A stretch of DNA of 64,000 bases. It comes from Parabacteroides timonensis (GTDB lineage: Bacteria; Bacteroidota; Bacteroidia; Bacteroidales; Tannerellaceae). Below, piece after piece: positions 37,501 through 45,800 of the stretch. Every line of letters begins with the position of its first letter. Position 1 is the first letter of the stretch. The stretch is from positions 3,094,420 to 3,158,419 of the forward strand of contig NZ_LT669941.1 in the NCBI RefSeq assembly GCF_900128505.1, in the 5' to 3' direction. Under the pieces are notes generated by a model. The model saw only the letters and a program-made list of their open reading frames with translations. It did not search any database and was not told the DNA's origin. The translations under genes and the position numbers were made by a program.

Positions 37501-37988
37501 TCTGCAGCTACCAATGTTGCAATAGCACCAGCCGTCAGTTTTAGCTCCATATCAGCCGCCACAGCAGGATCGCTAGCATTAGCACCATCAGCACCAGTTA
37601 CAACGATCTTATTACCGACCAATTTGAATTTAACAGCATCCGTAGCACCAGACGCTACTGTTAAGACTGCACTACTCCCCGTAGCTGCACTCAAATAGTT
37701 AGTTCCGTCTGTCAAGAAAAATTCTCCAGCTTCACCCGTACTTTCGAATGTCCATACATTTGTAAAATCAGTGATTGCGGCAGAAAGACCACTAGTACTA
37801 TTTGCATTAGAAACTTGTAACAAGTCCCCCACTTTTCCGCTTGTCTCATCTCCTTCAACGATAGAGGATCCTATCAAATAACTTCCGCCGACCTTAGGAC
37901 TAGTGATCTTCACCACCTCAGCGTCCAGCGTATTCCATGCACCGGCTGCCAAAAGAACAGCCACTAACGTAGAAAACTTTTTGTTCAT
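34533..37988 (-). CDS. S-layer-like protein 2 with DUF6383-type C-terminus
   Basis: 1151 aa. The first residues MNKKFSTL and the signal peptide (cleavage near TLDA) match paralogue 1, while the middle of the protein is very different in sequence. It is beta-rich, Thr/Asn/Asp/Ala rich, and has a few Cys residues in the C-terminal third (a CPDDVEHND...GVCPHA segment). The final 65 residues (GAQGKKVVISNVLGQT... VKAIVK) are the shared DUF6383/CTD-like anchor. It is probably an alternative, glycosylated S-layer subunit whose expression is controlled by the switch at 38068-38272, OFF in this assembly. Assignment to the S-layer rests on my knowledge of the P. distasonis family. Confidence 0.8.
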   Translation of the reverse strand: MNKKFSTLVAVLLAAGAWNTLDAEVVKITSPKVGGSYLIGSSIVEGDETSGKVGDLLQVSNANSTSGLSAAITDFTNVWTFESTGEAGEFFLTDGTNYLSAATGSSAVLTVASGATDAVKFKLVGNKIVVTGADGANASDPAVAADMELKLTAGAIATLVAAEGGSTFEFGVFNKDLKVTSGNQYCHLQTAITDGEYYFISGDGGTANTLKDDGTKGTPVFGQTAASAVTSGNVANYLWKVVSVSGTDSKVRYKFINLHSGNEFAVDGAREFVANDTYQGAVSLTINGVATQSLQANFTAGAAATAAKFGIYKSLAVAKTAAELNAIYNKGFSLTIKANNDKTVDGNVMAGKTLYAVTSGNNIEIVDKLAAGGTVADDANYLMVNPTGWDGSTGEKAKFVWVKKADKDSKSGWYSEYQITSRSGRIELSKTEVESLIVMDGTTVVGNAYIATYSDNNYLTVKKDAAASELPSISLGADDVVKVETLLGKFYNVAFASKSSDLDEADKYKVGRVLAMVDNNQPVAAPKAGFVVASSVAATSPESQWAITTADLDNNSFTLTNRESKKSVASITLRHKSGDAANVYTVSADVTVGDETLNAGEKITLTEVKNITKYDGFMRTEPNALRNQVFNIGQYHNETGNVTAYWAENHTSDGTHKLGVVTEGGTDWKLYLDMKPGDLKNEVDTVLIITELATLKNDGTMGVTPDTLAVLPYLIQNNSNLEYVLYKGNKLNYYACDEYKDVEANAQRFALKMKPNGTYNVVTIDAQPATYAKTTSLGASKVFVGNSEQWGSLDNLNAYSKDNNSLMVVKPNDKPEYRKVAKDWGDIVRIYRDEYSTEALFEKRDAKSVVEKDTLSFLNVNNSVTGAKPGLFVDTAYVNRVDANGIVNTCYQYLLGVNVTKTSDTYCPDDVEHNDPAWIEEHGVCPHAIKTPLVKGRFLINLIDTANVYGATHLHSNPYVNGIEAGEQRAKLSFVEGVHTNDTLYITRQGGEVVKLAMDSPEFNIAKFAFRYVNNADGSFKIQTRYKDYSPASTKETIEETANNNGYLKWINGTVVVEKDFINGETFNMEENYDGQAVANEDITASSISVIAKEGAVIINGAQGKKVVISNVLGQTVASTVISSDKAEISAPAGVVVVAVEGEAAVKAIVK

Positions 37989-38124
37989 AATTTAAAATTT
38001 AATATTAATAATAGTGTTACTAAAAACTCATTTACGCCCCGTCTTCAGGCAGGTAGGTTTTAGCAAATGACTAGCTAAAACGTTCCTTTTTTCTCGTCAT
38101 TGTTTCCCGCCTTCGTTAAGTTTG

Positions 38125-38156
38125 TTTGGAAAACCCCTATTTTTGTACTACCTTTG
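38125..38156 (+). promoter_or_regulatory. Second promoter-like element in switch 2
   Basis: TTTG at 38125-38128, a 20-bp spacer and TACCTTTG at 38149-38156. It has the same direction as the promoter near the right site. The matching position in switch 1 has lost the TA of the -7 element (AAACTTTG). Confidence 0.55.
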
Positions 38157-38209
38157 CTATTCGATTGATAAGAAAGAACATAACAAAGCAAAAAAACTTA
38201 GGAAAAGAA

Positions 38210-38239
38210 TTGCCTATTCAAAACTTATCAGTACTTTTG
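38210..38239 (+). promoter_or_regulatory. Main promoter inside switch 2, facing away from the gene
   Basis: TTG at 38210-38212, a 19-bp spacer and TACTTTTG at 38232-38239. The position relative to the right recombination site equals that in switch 1. In this orientation it could read toward the plus-strand gene at 38638, about 390 nt away, with no clear terminator between. Confidence 0.8.
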
Positions 38240-38272
38240 CTGACGAGAAAAAAGGAACGTTTTTTCTCGTCA

Positions 38273-38637
38273 TTACGTAATATTCGTACTAATATATAAT
38301 ACAGTATATTAAACCCTATTTATACATATAAACAACATAGGTAAAAAGCCCTTACACAGCGCCGCTAACTAACTGATAATCAACAACGCATTTTTCACAG
38401 TTTTGAGTATATTGAGAAATCAGTTGCTTTTCAGCCCTTTTACAGTACCCTCTATACATTATTATATTATATATGCAGACTCTCCTGCAGCAACGGAGAC
38501 AAATATCTCCGCTACCTCTTTTTCAAAGGGAAATACTCTCCGTTTACAGACAATCTCCCACCGTCCGTCTATTTTGTTTGTATCTGCCTGTATTGTCATT
38601 TAACTTCACAGACAAATCAACATAATATGGAAGAGAA
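38273..38637. other. AT-rich intergenic region
   Basis: 365 bp without a supported gene. A 66-codon open frame at 38403-38603 has no signal for coding. The region would be the leader of a transcript starting at switch 2 in its present orientation. I see no terminator and no strong separate promoter for the next gene. Confidence 0.4.
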
Positions 38638-39168
38638 ATGAAAAAGAGAATGATTATTACAAGCCTATTTGCCTTCTGCCTTTTGGCTTCTGCCGGAGCA
38701 CAGTCTCCCCGCGGACCTTTCCCCGGCAAACCGCACGGTTGCTGCTGTTGCAGCTGTAACCACCCAAGACCAGATCAAGCCCCTCCGCAAAGAGGAGAAG
38801 TTCCTTCTTTTATCACCGACAAACTGATCAAGAAGTTGGCTCTATCAGACGATCAGGTGACAAAACTCAAGGAAGAAGAGAAAGCTTTCATGGAGAAAAT
38901 GCAACAGATGCGACCCGGCAGGGATGGCGAAGAGCAATTCTCTCCCGATGAAATGAGAGAGAAAATGGACACAATGATGAGCGAACACGACGCAGCAGTC
39001 AAAGAGATCCTCTCCGACGATCAATATAAAAAGTACCAGAAGTATATAAAAGAGAATCGTCCGAAAGGTCCGGGTAACGGCGGTCCCGGAGGACCTGGCG
39101 GACCAGGTGGGCCGGATGGACCTGGCGACGGATCCGATGGCGGACCCGATGGCGACTGGATGGAATAA
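38638..39168 (+). CDS. Secreted protein with Cys cluster, helical core and GPGG tail
   Basis: 176 aa with a signal peptide (cleavage after ASAGAQ). The mature N-terminus holds a CCCCSC cluster (about 36-41) next to His/Pro, a possible metal or disulfide site. The central part (about 60-140) is a charged helical region with LALSDDQVTKLKEEEKAFMEKMQQM and LSDDQYKKYQKY, resembling the LTXXQ/Spy-CpxP or DUF4890-type periplasmic helical proteins. The tail is a collagen-like run of GPGG/GGPD repeats. Spy-like proteins act as periplasmic chaperones or metal sensors; that role is only suggested here. Confidence 0.65.
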   Translation: MKKRMIITSLFAFCLLASAGAQSPRGPFPGKPHGCCCCSCNHPRPDQAPPQRGEVPSFITDKLIKKLALSDDQVTKLKEEEKAFMEKMQQMRPGRDGEEQFSPDEMREKMDTMMSEHDAAVKEILSDDQYKKYQKYIKENRPKGPGNGGPGGPGGPGGPDGPGDGSDGGPDGDWME

Positions 39169-39177
39169 AATACAAAC

Positions 39178-39215
39178 CCTGTTGTCGGCAAAGTTCTACT
39201 TACCGGCAGCAGGGG
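39178..39215 (+). terminator. Hairpin after the Cys-cluster gene
   Basis: CCCTGTTGTCGG pairs with CCGGCAGCAGGG (two G-U pairs) over a 15-nt loop, 10 bp past the stop. It is followed by a short T-rich stretch. Confidence 0.5.
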
Positions 39216-39312
39216 CATTCAAGACATTTTTGAAGAAGACAGGCGACAAGTGAAAAAGGTTTCATCCCATGAAAAAAAACGCCCCAAAGCATTACTGTAA
39301 ATAAAAAACTGC

Positions 39313-39320
39313 TATCTTTG
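39313..39320 (+). promoter_or_regulatory. -7 element upstream of the Rpn-type gene
   Basis: TATCTTTG matches TAnnTTTG, 47 bp before the ATG at 39367. The -33 region is not a clear match. Confidence 0.45.
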
Positions 39321-39366
39321 TCCCGTTACCCACTTTTGGGTAACAGACCATTAAAACCATTAACAT

Positions 39367-40194
39367 ATGGAAAGATACGTAAATGTCATGCTCGATGCCG
39401 GCTTTAAGGCGGTCTTCGGGGTAAAACAAGTAGCCATTGACTTTATCAATGCCGCCCTCCAGGGTGAACGCCAGGTCAAAGACCTGACCTATCTCGACAA
39501 AGAAATCCAACCGGAAGTAGTAGAACAACGCACGGTGATCTTCGATCTCCTTTGCGAAGACGTGGACGGGAGCAAATTCGTCCTGGAGATGCAGAATTGC
39601 CCGCAACGCTACTTCTTTAACCGCGGATTCTATTATCTTTGTCGAATGGTCTCCCGTCAGGGACAGACCGGACGAGACTGGCAATACAGCCTGCTTCCCG
39701 TTTATGGTATCTACCTATTGAACTTCAGCCTGCCGGAATTACATAGCTGGCGAACAGATGTAATCCTGGCTGACGAGGCAACGGGTAAAACTTTTGGCGA
39801 AGTCAAACTGAAACAGATTTATCTGTCGTTCGACCTATTCAATTTAACGGAAGAGGAATGTAAGACTCCTCTTGAAAACACAGTTTATATATTGAAGAAT
39901 ATGAATTTATTTGATATGTCTCCATTCAAGGAGAAAGAGGATGCTTTCAGACGCTTGCTCGACGTGGCGAACCTCAATACCATGACCGATCATGAACGTG
40001 CTGTCTACGAAGAGAACCTGAAGATCTACCGCGACTGGCATGCTACGACGCAATATGCGGTGGAAGAGGCTGAGAAGAAAGGTAAAATGAAAGAACAGCG
40101 CCTTATCGCTGCAAACTTAAAAAAACAAGGGATTAATATCGAAACAATCGCCCAATGTACCGGATTGTCAGTGAAAGAGATTGACGAACTGTAA
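39367..40194 (+). CDS. Rpn-family recombination-promoting nuclease / PD-(D/E)XK putative transposase
   Basis: 275 aa. The N-terminal 200 residues fit the PD-(D/E)XK nuclease family transposase group (Rpn-like): DAGFKAVFG near residue 10, DLLCEDVDGSKFVLEMQ with the D and E-x-Q of the nuclease core at about residues 60-77, and NRGFYYLCRMVSRQ. The C-terminal part is a charged helix followed by a short helix-turn-helix-like end (GINIETIAQCTGLSVKEIDEL). E. coli RpnA-type proteins are DNA endonucleases that stimulate recombination. Many copies occur per Bacteroidales genome. No terminal inverted repeats flank it, so it is not a plain insertion sequence. Confidence 0.88.
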   Translation: MERYVNVMLDAGFKAVFGVKQVAIDFINAALQGERQVKDLTYLDKEIQPEVVEQRTVIFDLLCEDVDGSKFVLEMQNCPQRYFFNRGFYYLCRMVSRQGQTGRDWQYSLLPVYGIYLLNFSLPELHSWRTDVILADEATGKTFGEVKLKQIYLSFDLFNLTEEECKTPLENTVYILKNMNLFDMSPFKEKEDAFRRLLDVANLNTMTDHERAVYEENLKIYRDWHATTQYAVEEAEKKGKMKEQRLIAANLKKQGINIETIAQCTGLSVKEIDEL

Positions 40195-40214
40195 TTTGTA
40201 ATTGCATAATATAT

Positions 40215-40266
40215 AAAATCAGCCAGGTTGTCTTAAAGCATAACAACCCGGCTGATTTTGTTTTTA
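40215..40266. terminator. Bidirectional terminator
   Basis: AAAATCAGCCAGGTTGT and ACAACCCGGCTGATTTT pair with one mismatch over a 10-nt loop; T-rich runs lie on both sides. It serves the Rpn-type gene (+) and the hmu operon (-). Confidence 0.85.
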
Positions 40267-40291
40267 TCAGAAGCGAACTCTTTATATGTAT

Positions 40292-41137
40292 TTATTTCTT
40301 GTGCTTGAACAACAACACTCCTAACAGAACAAGGAATGCCACAGCCATCATTGTCATTTCCAGCCAGTAATGGGAAGGTTCGACCCATATTTCGGTCAGG
40401 ATGTCCCAACGTCCCAGGATCTCGACAAAAGTCCAGAAGATGATAACGGTAGGGATGGCGTAGCGGATGGCATAAGCCAGCTTCTTGATCTTCAGTAAAC
40501 GAATAAACAGATAGATCGACCAGGCCAGCGAACCGAAAGCGATCAGCATCGTTACAGGGTGACGGTCGCCTAAGAACTCGTTATCGTAAGAGAAAAGCAA
40601 TATCAGATAGCAGGTCCATAACAGAACATTCAGCTCCATAAAGGTTGTCATAGCTGCATTTCGAACGACCGGTTGAAGCTCTTCCACCGGCTGGCCGTAA
40701 CGAATCTTACGCTGTATCCAGTTGAAGAAGTTACATCCCGAACGGGTACTAAAAATATAAAACAGCATAACGATCGCCCAGAAACCATACGAAGAGGGCA
40801 TGATCAGATATTCCGGCTTCGTCACCACCTCACCGTTTTCAATGAGCGGCTGCACACCGAAACGGTTGGCAAAGTAGACATACCCGAACTCAATCCAGCC
40901 CGTCCATACAAACAGTCCACCGAACAGCCCCAGAAAAGTAGCCGAGCTCTCTTTGCGGGTGACAATACCGATCAGCAACATGATCAGACCTACCACTCCC
41001 AGCCCGAAAGCCGCAGGATAGAGAAGGTTATGACCCAACATTTTTTCCATCAGGATCATGGCGGCATGTCCTAACGGCATCGTGAAAAGAACGATCAGAA
41101 AGGACAGGATACCTGTCCAGGGTGAAGTCAGTTTCAT
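40292..41137 (-). CDS. Multi-pass membrane protein at the end of the hmu operon
   Basis: 281 aa with about seven hydrophobic segments (near residues 8-28, 40-60, 68-85, 115-135, 165-185, 195-210, 222-240, 258-276). No known family motif is recognised. It follows hmuV by 45 bp on the same strand and precedes the operon terminator, so it is probably co-transcribed. An auxiliary role in heme iron handling is inferred from position only. Confidence 0.65.
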   Translation of the reverse strand: MKLTSPWTGILSFLIVLFTMPLGHAAMILMEKMLGHNLLYPAAFGLGVVGLIMLLIGIVTRKESSATFLGLFGGLFVWTGWIEFGYVYFANRFGVQPLIENGEVVTKPEYLIMPSSYGFWAIVMLFYIFSTRSGCNFFNWIQRKIRYGQPVEELQPVVRNAAMTTFMELNVLLWTCYLILLFSYDNEFLGDRHPVTMLIAFGSLAWSIYLFIRLLKIKKLAYAIRYAIPTVIIFWTFVEILGRWDILTEIWVEPSHYWLEMTMMAVAFLVLLGVLLFKHKK

Positions 41138-41182
41138 TGATATACGTGTTTATTTTTATTGGTTCCAAAAGTAATAATAAAT

Positions 41183-41509
41183 CTATTCAGGAACATAAAT
41201 AATCTCCCCGTTTTCCATTTCGTAAGCAATACCCACTTTCTTTCCCTTCTTGCCCGACTTCTCCTGGCTTTCCGAAGGTTTGTACTTTGTGATGGTCTGA
41301 CCTTCTTTCGTGATGATCTCCATATTCTCCTTACCGGGATTCTTCACCATCGTGTAATCCTCCTGCGAAAATATCTCCGTCATGTTGAACTTGGTAACCA
41401 ATGCCACCATCAGGGCAACGGCAAAGACCATTGCCACGTCGAACAGATTCGACAACATTGCAACCGGATCATGGTCTTCGGCTGCATTCAGTATACGGCG
41501 GCGACTCAT
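41183..41509 (-). CDS. hmuV: HmuV, DUF2149 ExbD-like protein
   Basis: 108 aa. One N-terminal transmembrane helix with an aspartate just before it (LSNLFDVAMVFAVALMVALV), a layout like the ExbD/TolR membrane helix, followed by a small periplasmic domain. This is the DUF2149 family that always pairs with an ExbB-like partner in hmu loci. It overlaps hmuU by 4 bp. Expected role: part of the proton-driven motor that serves the HmuS/HmuR machinery. Confidence 0.85.
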   Translation of the reverse strand: MSRRRILNAAEDHDPVAMLSNLFDVAMVFAVALMVALVTKFNMTEIFSQEDYTMVKNPGKENMEIITKEGQTITKYKPSESQEKSGKKGKKVGIAYEMENGEIIYVPE

Positions 41510-42141
41510 TCGTTTACGGCTTTAGAGGTTACTAACGTAGCTTTAGTTGCAGCAGGTTTCTCCCGGGAAAGTTCCGACAGGAAATCGAGATACACCAGGT
41601 CGGAAGTGAACCAACGCTGCTTCACCTGCAACAGGATAAAGCCGACTGCACCGGAGAACAATCCGAGTACGGTTGTAGCAAATGCTACCTGCATATTGTA
41701 GGCCATCGATGAAATATCACCGGTAGAAAGCCCCGCCAAAGCCGGCCCCATCGGGATCAGGGTTCCCATCAATCCGAGGATAGGACCGAATTTAACCAAT
41801 ACCTTATATTTTCCGAGTTCAGCATCTGCCGTTACTTCATATTCGGACAAGACGCGGTTGGCAACAGCTGTACTGTCAGTAGCCAATAATTGTCCGGCTG
41901 TTTGAGTAAACAAAGAATCCGGCTGTTCTTTCAATTCTTCCGAAAAAGTATGGATCGTGGAATGATCCAGCTGATCCATCCGCAAACGTAATTGTTTATC
42001 CTGTTTGATACGCTGGATATACTGACCGGCAAAGCCTCCCAGCATAATGACACTTTTAGCAAAGAAAAATAACAATCCTACAATAACGGGAACCAACAGC
42101 CCGTTCGAGATCCAGAATAATATATTTGATACTTGTTCCAT
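41506..42141 (-). CDS. hmuU: HmuU, MotA/TolQ/ExbB-family proton channel protein
   Basis: 211 aa with three transmembrane regions (about 8-32, 118-142, 160-183). The segment GPILGLMGTLIPMGPALAGL is the hallmark of MotA/TolQ/ExbB proton channels. It pairs with the ExbD-like hmuV, whose start codon overlaps its stop. In the hmu system it probably supplies energy from the proton gradient. Confidence 0.9.
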   Translation of the reverse strand: MEQVSNILFWISNGLLVPVIVGLLFFFAKSVIMLGGFAGQYIQRIKQDKQLRLRMDQLDHSTIHTFSEELKEQPDSLFTQTAGQLLATDSTAVANRVLSEYEVTADAELGKYKVLVKFGPILGLMGTLIPMGPALAGLSTGDISSMAYNMQVAFATTVLGLFSGAVGFILLQVKQRWFTSDLVYLDFLSELSREKPAATKATLVTSKAVNE

Positions 42142-42149
42142 AATGATAC

Positions 42150-42854
42150 TTAGTGTTTCGTGTTTTTATGTTGTTTATAAATGCGGACAACATGTGTCCA
42201 GATATATCCAAGAAAGAAGATAGCCAGCAATACGCCCAATGTCCCCGCACATCCTACCCAGTCGACAGGAGAAGCATGGTTGTAAACAGTTGCCGACGGA
42301 TGAAAGATCGTACAGCAGATAACGAGTACGCAGACAAAGAAGGTCAGGATCACGATCAGTTCGATCAACAGTTCTTTCTCTGCAATCAGTTTACGCATAA
42401 AGAAAGAGGCTAGGCCAAAGACTACGGTGACTCCTATTGCCAGTGCGATGCTTGTCTTCATAAAGTCGAATCCCGTCAATGTAAAGAATAAGGTAATATG
42501 AATATAATACAAAGCGGGGAAAACCAATAGGGACGGCATATACCGGAACAGCTTCGTGTACCAGCGGAAAGATTTGCCGTCTTCCCAGTCCTTTATACGG
42601 GCGATACAGAAATAACCGGACAGGAGCATATCCACCATCACCACGAGCGAAATGTTCATCATGGCCGACTGGGTAGACAATACCCGCTGCAACTCCAGCT
42701 TATTTACCTCCATCGCATACGGATGACAGAGCATCACAAAAGCGCCGAGCGAAAGGCTGAAGGCAAGCCTGTACCAGCGATTGGGCAACAGGCTTGTCAT
42801 AAACAGGCTCTTCACGACTGCGAAAAGTGATAATAATAATAAGATATTATCCAT
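42150..42854 (-). CDS. hmuT: HmuT, multi-pass membrane protein of the hmu operon
   Basis: 234 aa with about six hydrophobic segments. It lies 2 bp after the hmuS stop and 8 bp before hmuU, the same place as hmuT in the Porphyromonas gingivalis hmuYRSTUV operon. The family has no defined biochemical role; it may form a membrane complex with HmuS and the motor proteins. Confidence 0.78.
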   Translation of the reverse strand: MDNILLLLSLFAVVKSLFMTSLLPNRWYRLAFSLSLGAFVMLCHPYAMEVNKLELQRVLSTQSAMMNISLVVMVDMLLSGYFCIARIKDWEDGKSFRWYTKLFRYMPSLLVFPALYYIHITLFFTLTGFDFMKTSIALAIGVTVVFGLASFFMRKLIAEKELLIELIVILTFFVCVLVICCTIFHPSATVYNHASPVDWVGCAGTLGVLLAIFFLGYIWTHVVRIYKQHKNTKH

Positions 42855-42856
42855 TG

Positions 42857-45800
42857 TTATTTTCTCCTTTTATTCTTCCGGGTTCTCTTACGGATAAAGA
42901 ATACAAGCAGGAAGATAACGACCAGCCAGAAGAAACTTATCAGAGCGAGACTGAACGACGACATATTCTCCGGCTTCACCGGCTCATTCGTCTGTACGCT
43001 CTTGTCTTTCTTTAGGACAACGCCTTTATCATCTCCTGAGATACTTTCGTTGCGGGCTGCTTCGACCTTTCCCTGATATTGTTTAGCCGATTCCGGCGAC
43101 AATTGTTCGCCTATGAATATGCGCAACTTGGCATTATCACAAACGAAACCGCTACAACCGGCATCATATTTTTCTACCAACTCGGAATGGAGGGTAGCGA
43201 TATTCTTCAACTGTTCAGGAGTCGCTTTCCAGTAACCTTTACGGGCGGTTTCCATCATAACGGCTGTCGCTTCCTGAAGGGCGGCGGGGTTCTCGCGCTC
43301 GAAGAAGTCTTTTACACCGACATTCAGTTTGTCGTTGACAAAGACTTCGTAATACTGATCCCAGATCTCATTGTCGATGGCTTTCGGCTTCATGACGTTC
43401 CAGCCGTATGTGTTACGGATGGTTTCCGACATGGCGTTGGCGGCAGAGGCTCCCTCCTTCATCTGTTCTTTCATGTAGACAGGATTAAATAGAGTCGAGC
43501 GGGTTTCGACACCGATAGCAGACTTCAGATCCTGTACACGGGCCTGGTGGCGGTTGCGCAGGTCGTTGAAGTAGGCATCCGGATCGTTACCTGTCACGTT
43601 GCGGACAGTCAGGCTGATACCTCCCATAAATTCATAGACATGGTCGAGACTGAGTGCGCCCCAGGTATTGCTCTGACGGGGTTGTACTACGGCTTCGGTA
43701 TTTTGAAGCGCCGCTTCGAAGATACCCGGCTTGAAACTGCCGAAGTCTTTTTCATTACCGTAAGTGGCTCCCATATTGTTCAGGTAGACGTTGGATATCT
43801 CCGATTCGTTTTCCCATCGGTCGCCACTTTCTACCATAGAGGTGATACCGGTTCCGTACATGCCGTTGGCACCACCGAACACACGCTGGGTAGCATATTC
43901 GCGGGCCTCTTTCGGAGAGAAGCCTTTATCCAACAGGACGCGTTCGGCATCGTTACGGCCTTTGGCTACGTAGTTATCGTCACCATCACCGGCAGCGGCT
44001 GCCATATCCACTGCTTTCTGTATCAGGGTAAGGCGGGAGGATGCGACATCACGTAACTGGCCGGAAGTCTGTACGACGACATCCACACGAGGACGACCCA
44101 GGTCTTTAATATCGATCAGACGGATATCCAGTACCCGGTTGAACTGGTCGCGGATAGGCTCAACGCCTAACAGGTAAAGGATCTCACCGATCGTCGCTCC
44201 TTCGCTTTCGATGAAGCTGCCCGACCAAAGGGTGAAGCTGACCTTTTGAGGTGTTGCCCCGCCATGCGCTTTGGCATGTTCAGCTAACAGGATATTCGCC
44301 ATTTCTTTTCCTTTCTCCCAGGCTGCGGGGGTCGGAGTGGCTTCAGCATTGATACCGTAAAGGTTACGTCCGGTAGGTAATACGTTGGGATCGGAGATCA
44401 CATCGCCACCCGGACTGGGGGCTACGTAATGACCATTCAGTGCATTGATGAAGCCGTCCAGTTCCATCTGGGGACTGTTACGCAGGTATTCGCGGTAGTT
44501 ATTTACGTTCTGGATAGCATGCTGGATATCTAAAACGGCGTTGGAGAACAGAACCTGTTCGCGGGTAACGGTATCCATCTGTTGGGAGGCTCCGCTAGTA
44601 CCGTCGATTGGTTTGTGTTTCTTTCCCGTTGTATCTGCCGGCATACCTTTTGAGGTTGGCATATCCTTTGATGTCGGCATGTCCTTTTTAGCCGGCATAC
44701 CGGCTGGCATCTGTTTTTTTGCATCGCCTGTCTGTTCGCCTTTCATTTTCTCTTCGAGCATCTTCTTCACGGAGTCGGGCATCTTTCCGGTTTTAGGGAT
44801 ACCGGCAGGATGGCCGTGTCCCATCTTCGGCTTCTTGCCGTCTTTGGCCTCTTCTGCCATCTTCGACATCATCATGGCCATCATCCGGTTCATCTTGGGT
44901 TCGGAAGCTTTCTTGATCATCTGAGCTTTTGCTACCGTTTCGGGAGAGACACCCAGCTGTGCCAGGAGAGCAGCATCGTTTGCCAGGGCAGGATTTGCCA
45001 TCACCCGTGCAACGGCTTGTTGTGCTTTGCCCAGATAGTGTTCGTTGAAGAATGCTTTATTTTCGATTTGCTTGCGGGTTACTTTCTTCTGTACCTCATC
45101 GAGATTAGCCAGGCTGTATGCGATCGGCTCCGTGCACATCAGTTTTACGGAAGAAGCGATCTTCGATTCTTCGTATGGAACGCCCAACGTATATTGACCA
45201 CCGACGATCTTTTCGGCACACAACTCTTCTGCGAAGTTCTCGATCTTCTCGATCTCAACGTCTGTATAGGCTTGTGTACGAATGCTGTCGAGTTGCAGGT
45301 CGCGGTGTAAACCCATGCCGATCGCTTTGTTCTTGATCTTCAGGTTCAGGGATTCGTCGCGCAAGTCGGTTGCGAGGTAACGCTTGATGTCGTTCAATAG
45401 ATCGTCCACTTCACGACGAAGGCCGGTTTCGATAAAAGGCGGCGTGAGATGGGAGATCGTCGTGGCATAACTGCGGCGTTTGGCTATCAGACCTTCACCT
45501 ACATCACTGATGGTATAGAGATAGAAATGCGGAAGCGAACCTACCAGGCGATCGGTCCAGTCGTCGGATGAGAGGGCGACCTGCTTGCCGGGAATAAATT
45601 CGAGGCTGCCGTGCGTACCGAAGTGGATCATGGCATCGGCCTTAAAATCTTTCTGCACCCAGAGGTAGGAGGCGATATAATGATGGGGAGGAATCTCATT
45701 CGAACCGTGAACGGCTGCGAAAGAGTTATCACCTGTGCCCTGTGTCGGCTGGGGAAGCAGTACCACGTTACCCAGGTCGATACGGGTAACGGCGATCTGT

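Larger units (their letters stand above)
38068..38272. promoter_or_regulatory. Invertible promoter (phase switch) of S-layer-like gene 2
   Basis: Left site 38068-38099: arm TGACTAGCTAAAA, core CGTTCC (38081-38086), arm TTTTTTCTCGTCA. Right site 38241-38272: arm TGACGAGAAAAAA, core GGAACG (38254-38259), arm TTTTTTCTCGTCA. The right site is a perfect 13-6-13 palindrome apart from the core. Core and core-to-core distance (179 bp) equal those of the first switch. The enclosed promoters point right, away from the S-layer gene, so this locus is also OFF. Confidence 0.9.

Noticed and set aside
38403..38603. Small ORF between switch 2 and the Cys-cluster gene
   Set aside because: It has no coding signal, no start context and no recognisable product.
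39367..40194. Insertion sequence around the Rpn-type gene
   Set aside because: No terminal inverted repeats or target duplications flank it; it has its own promoter element and a shared terminator like an ordinary gene.
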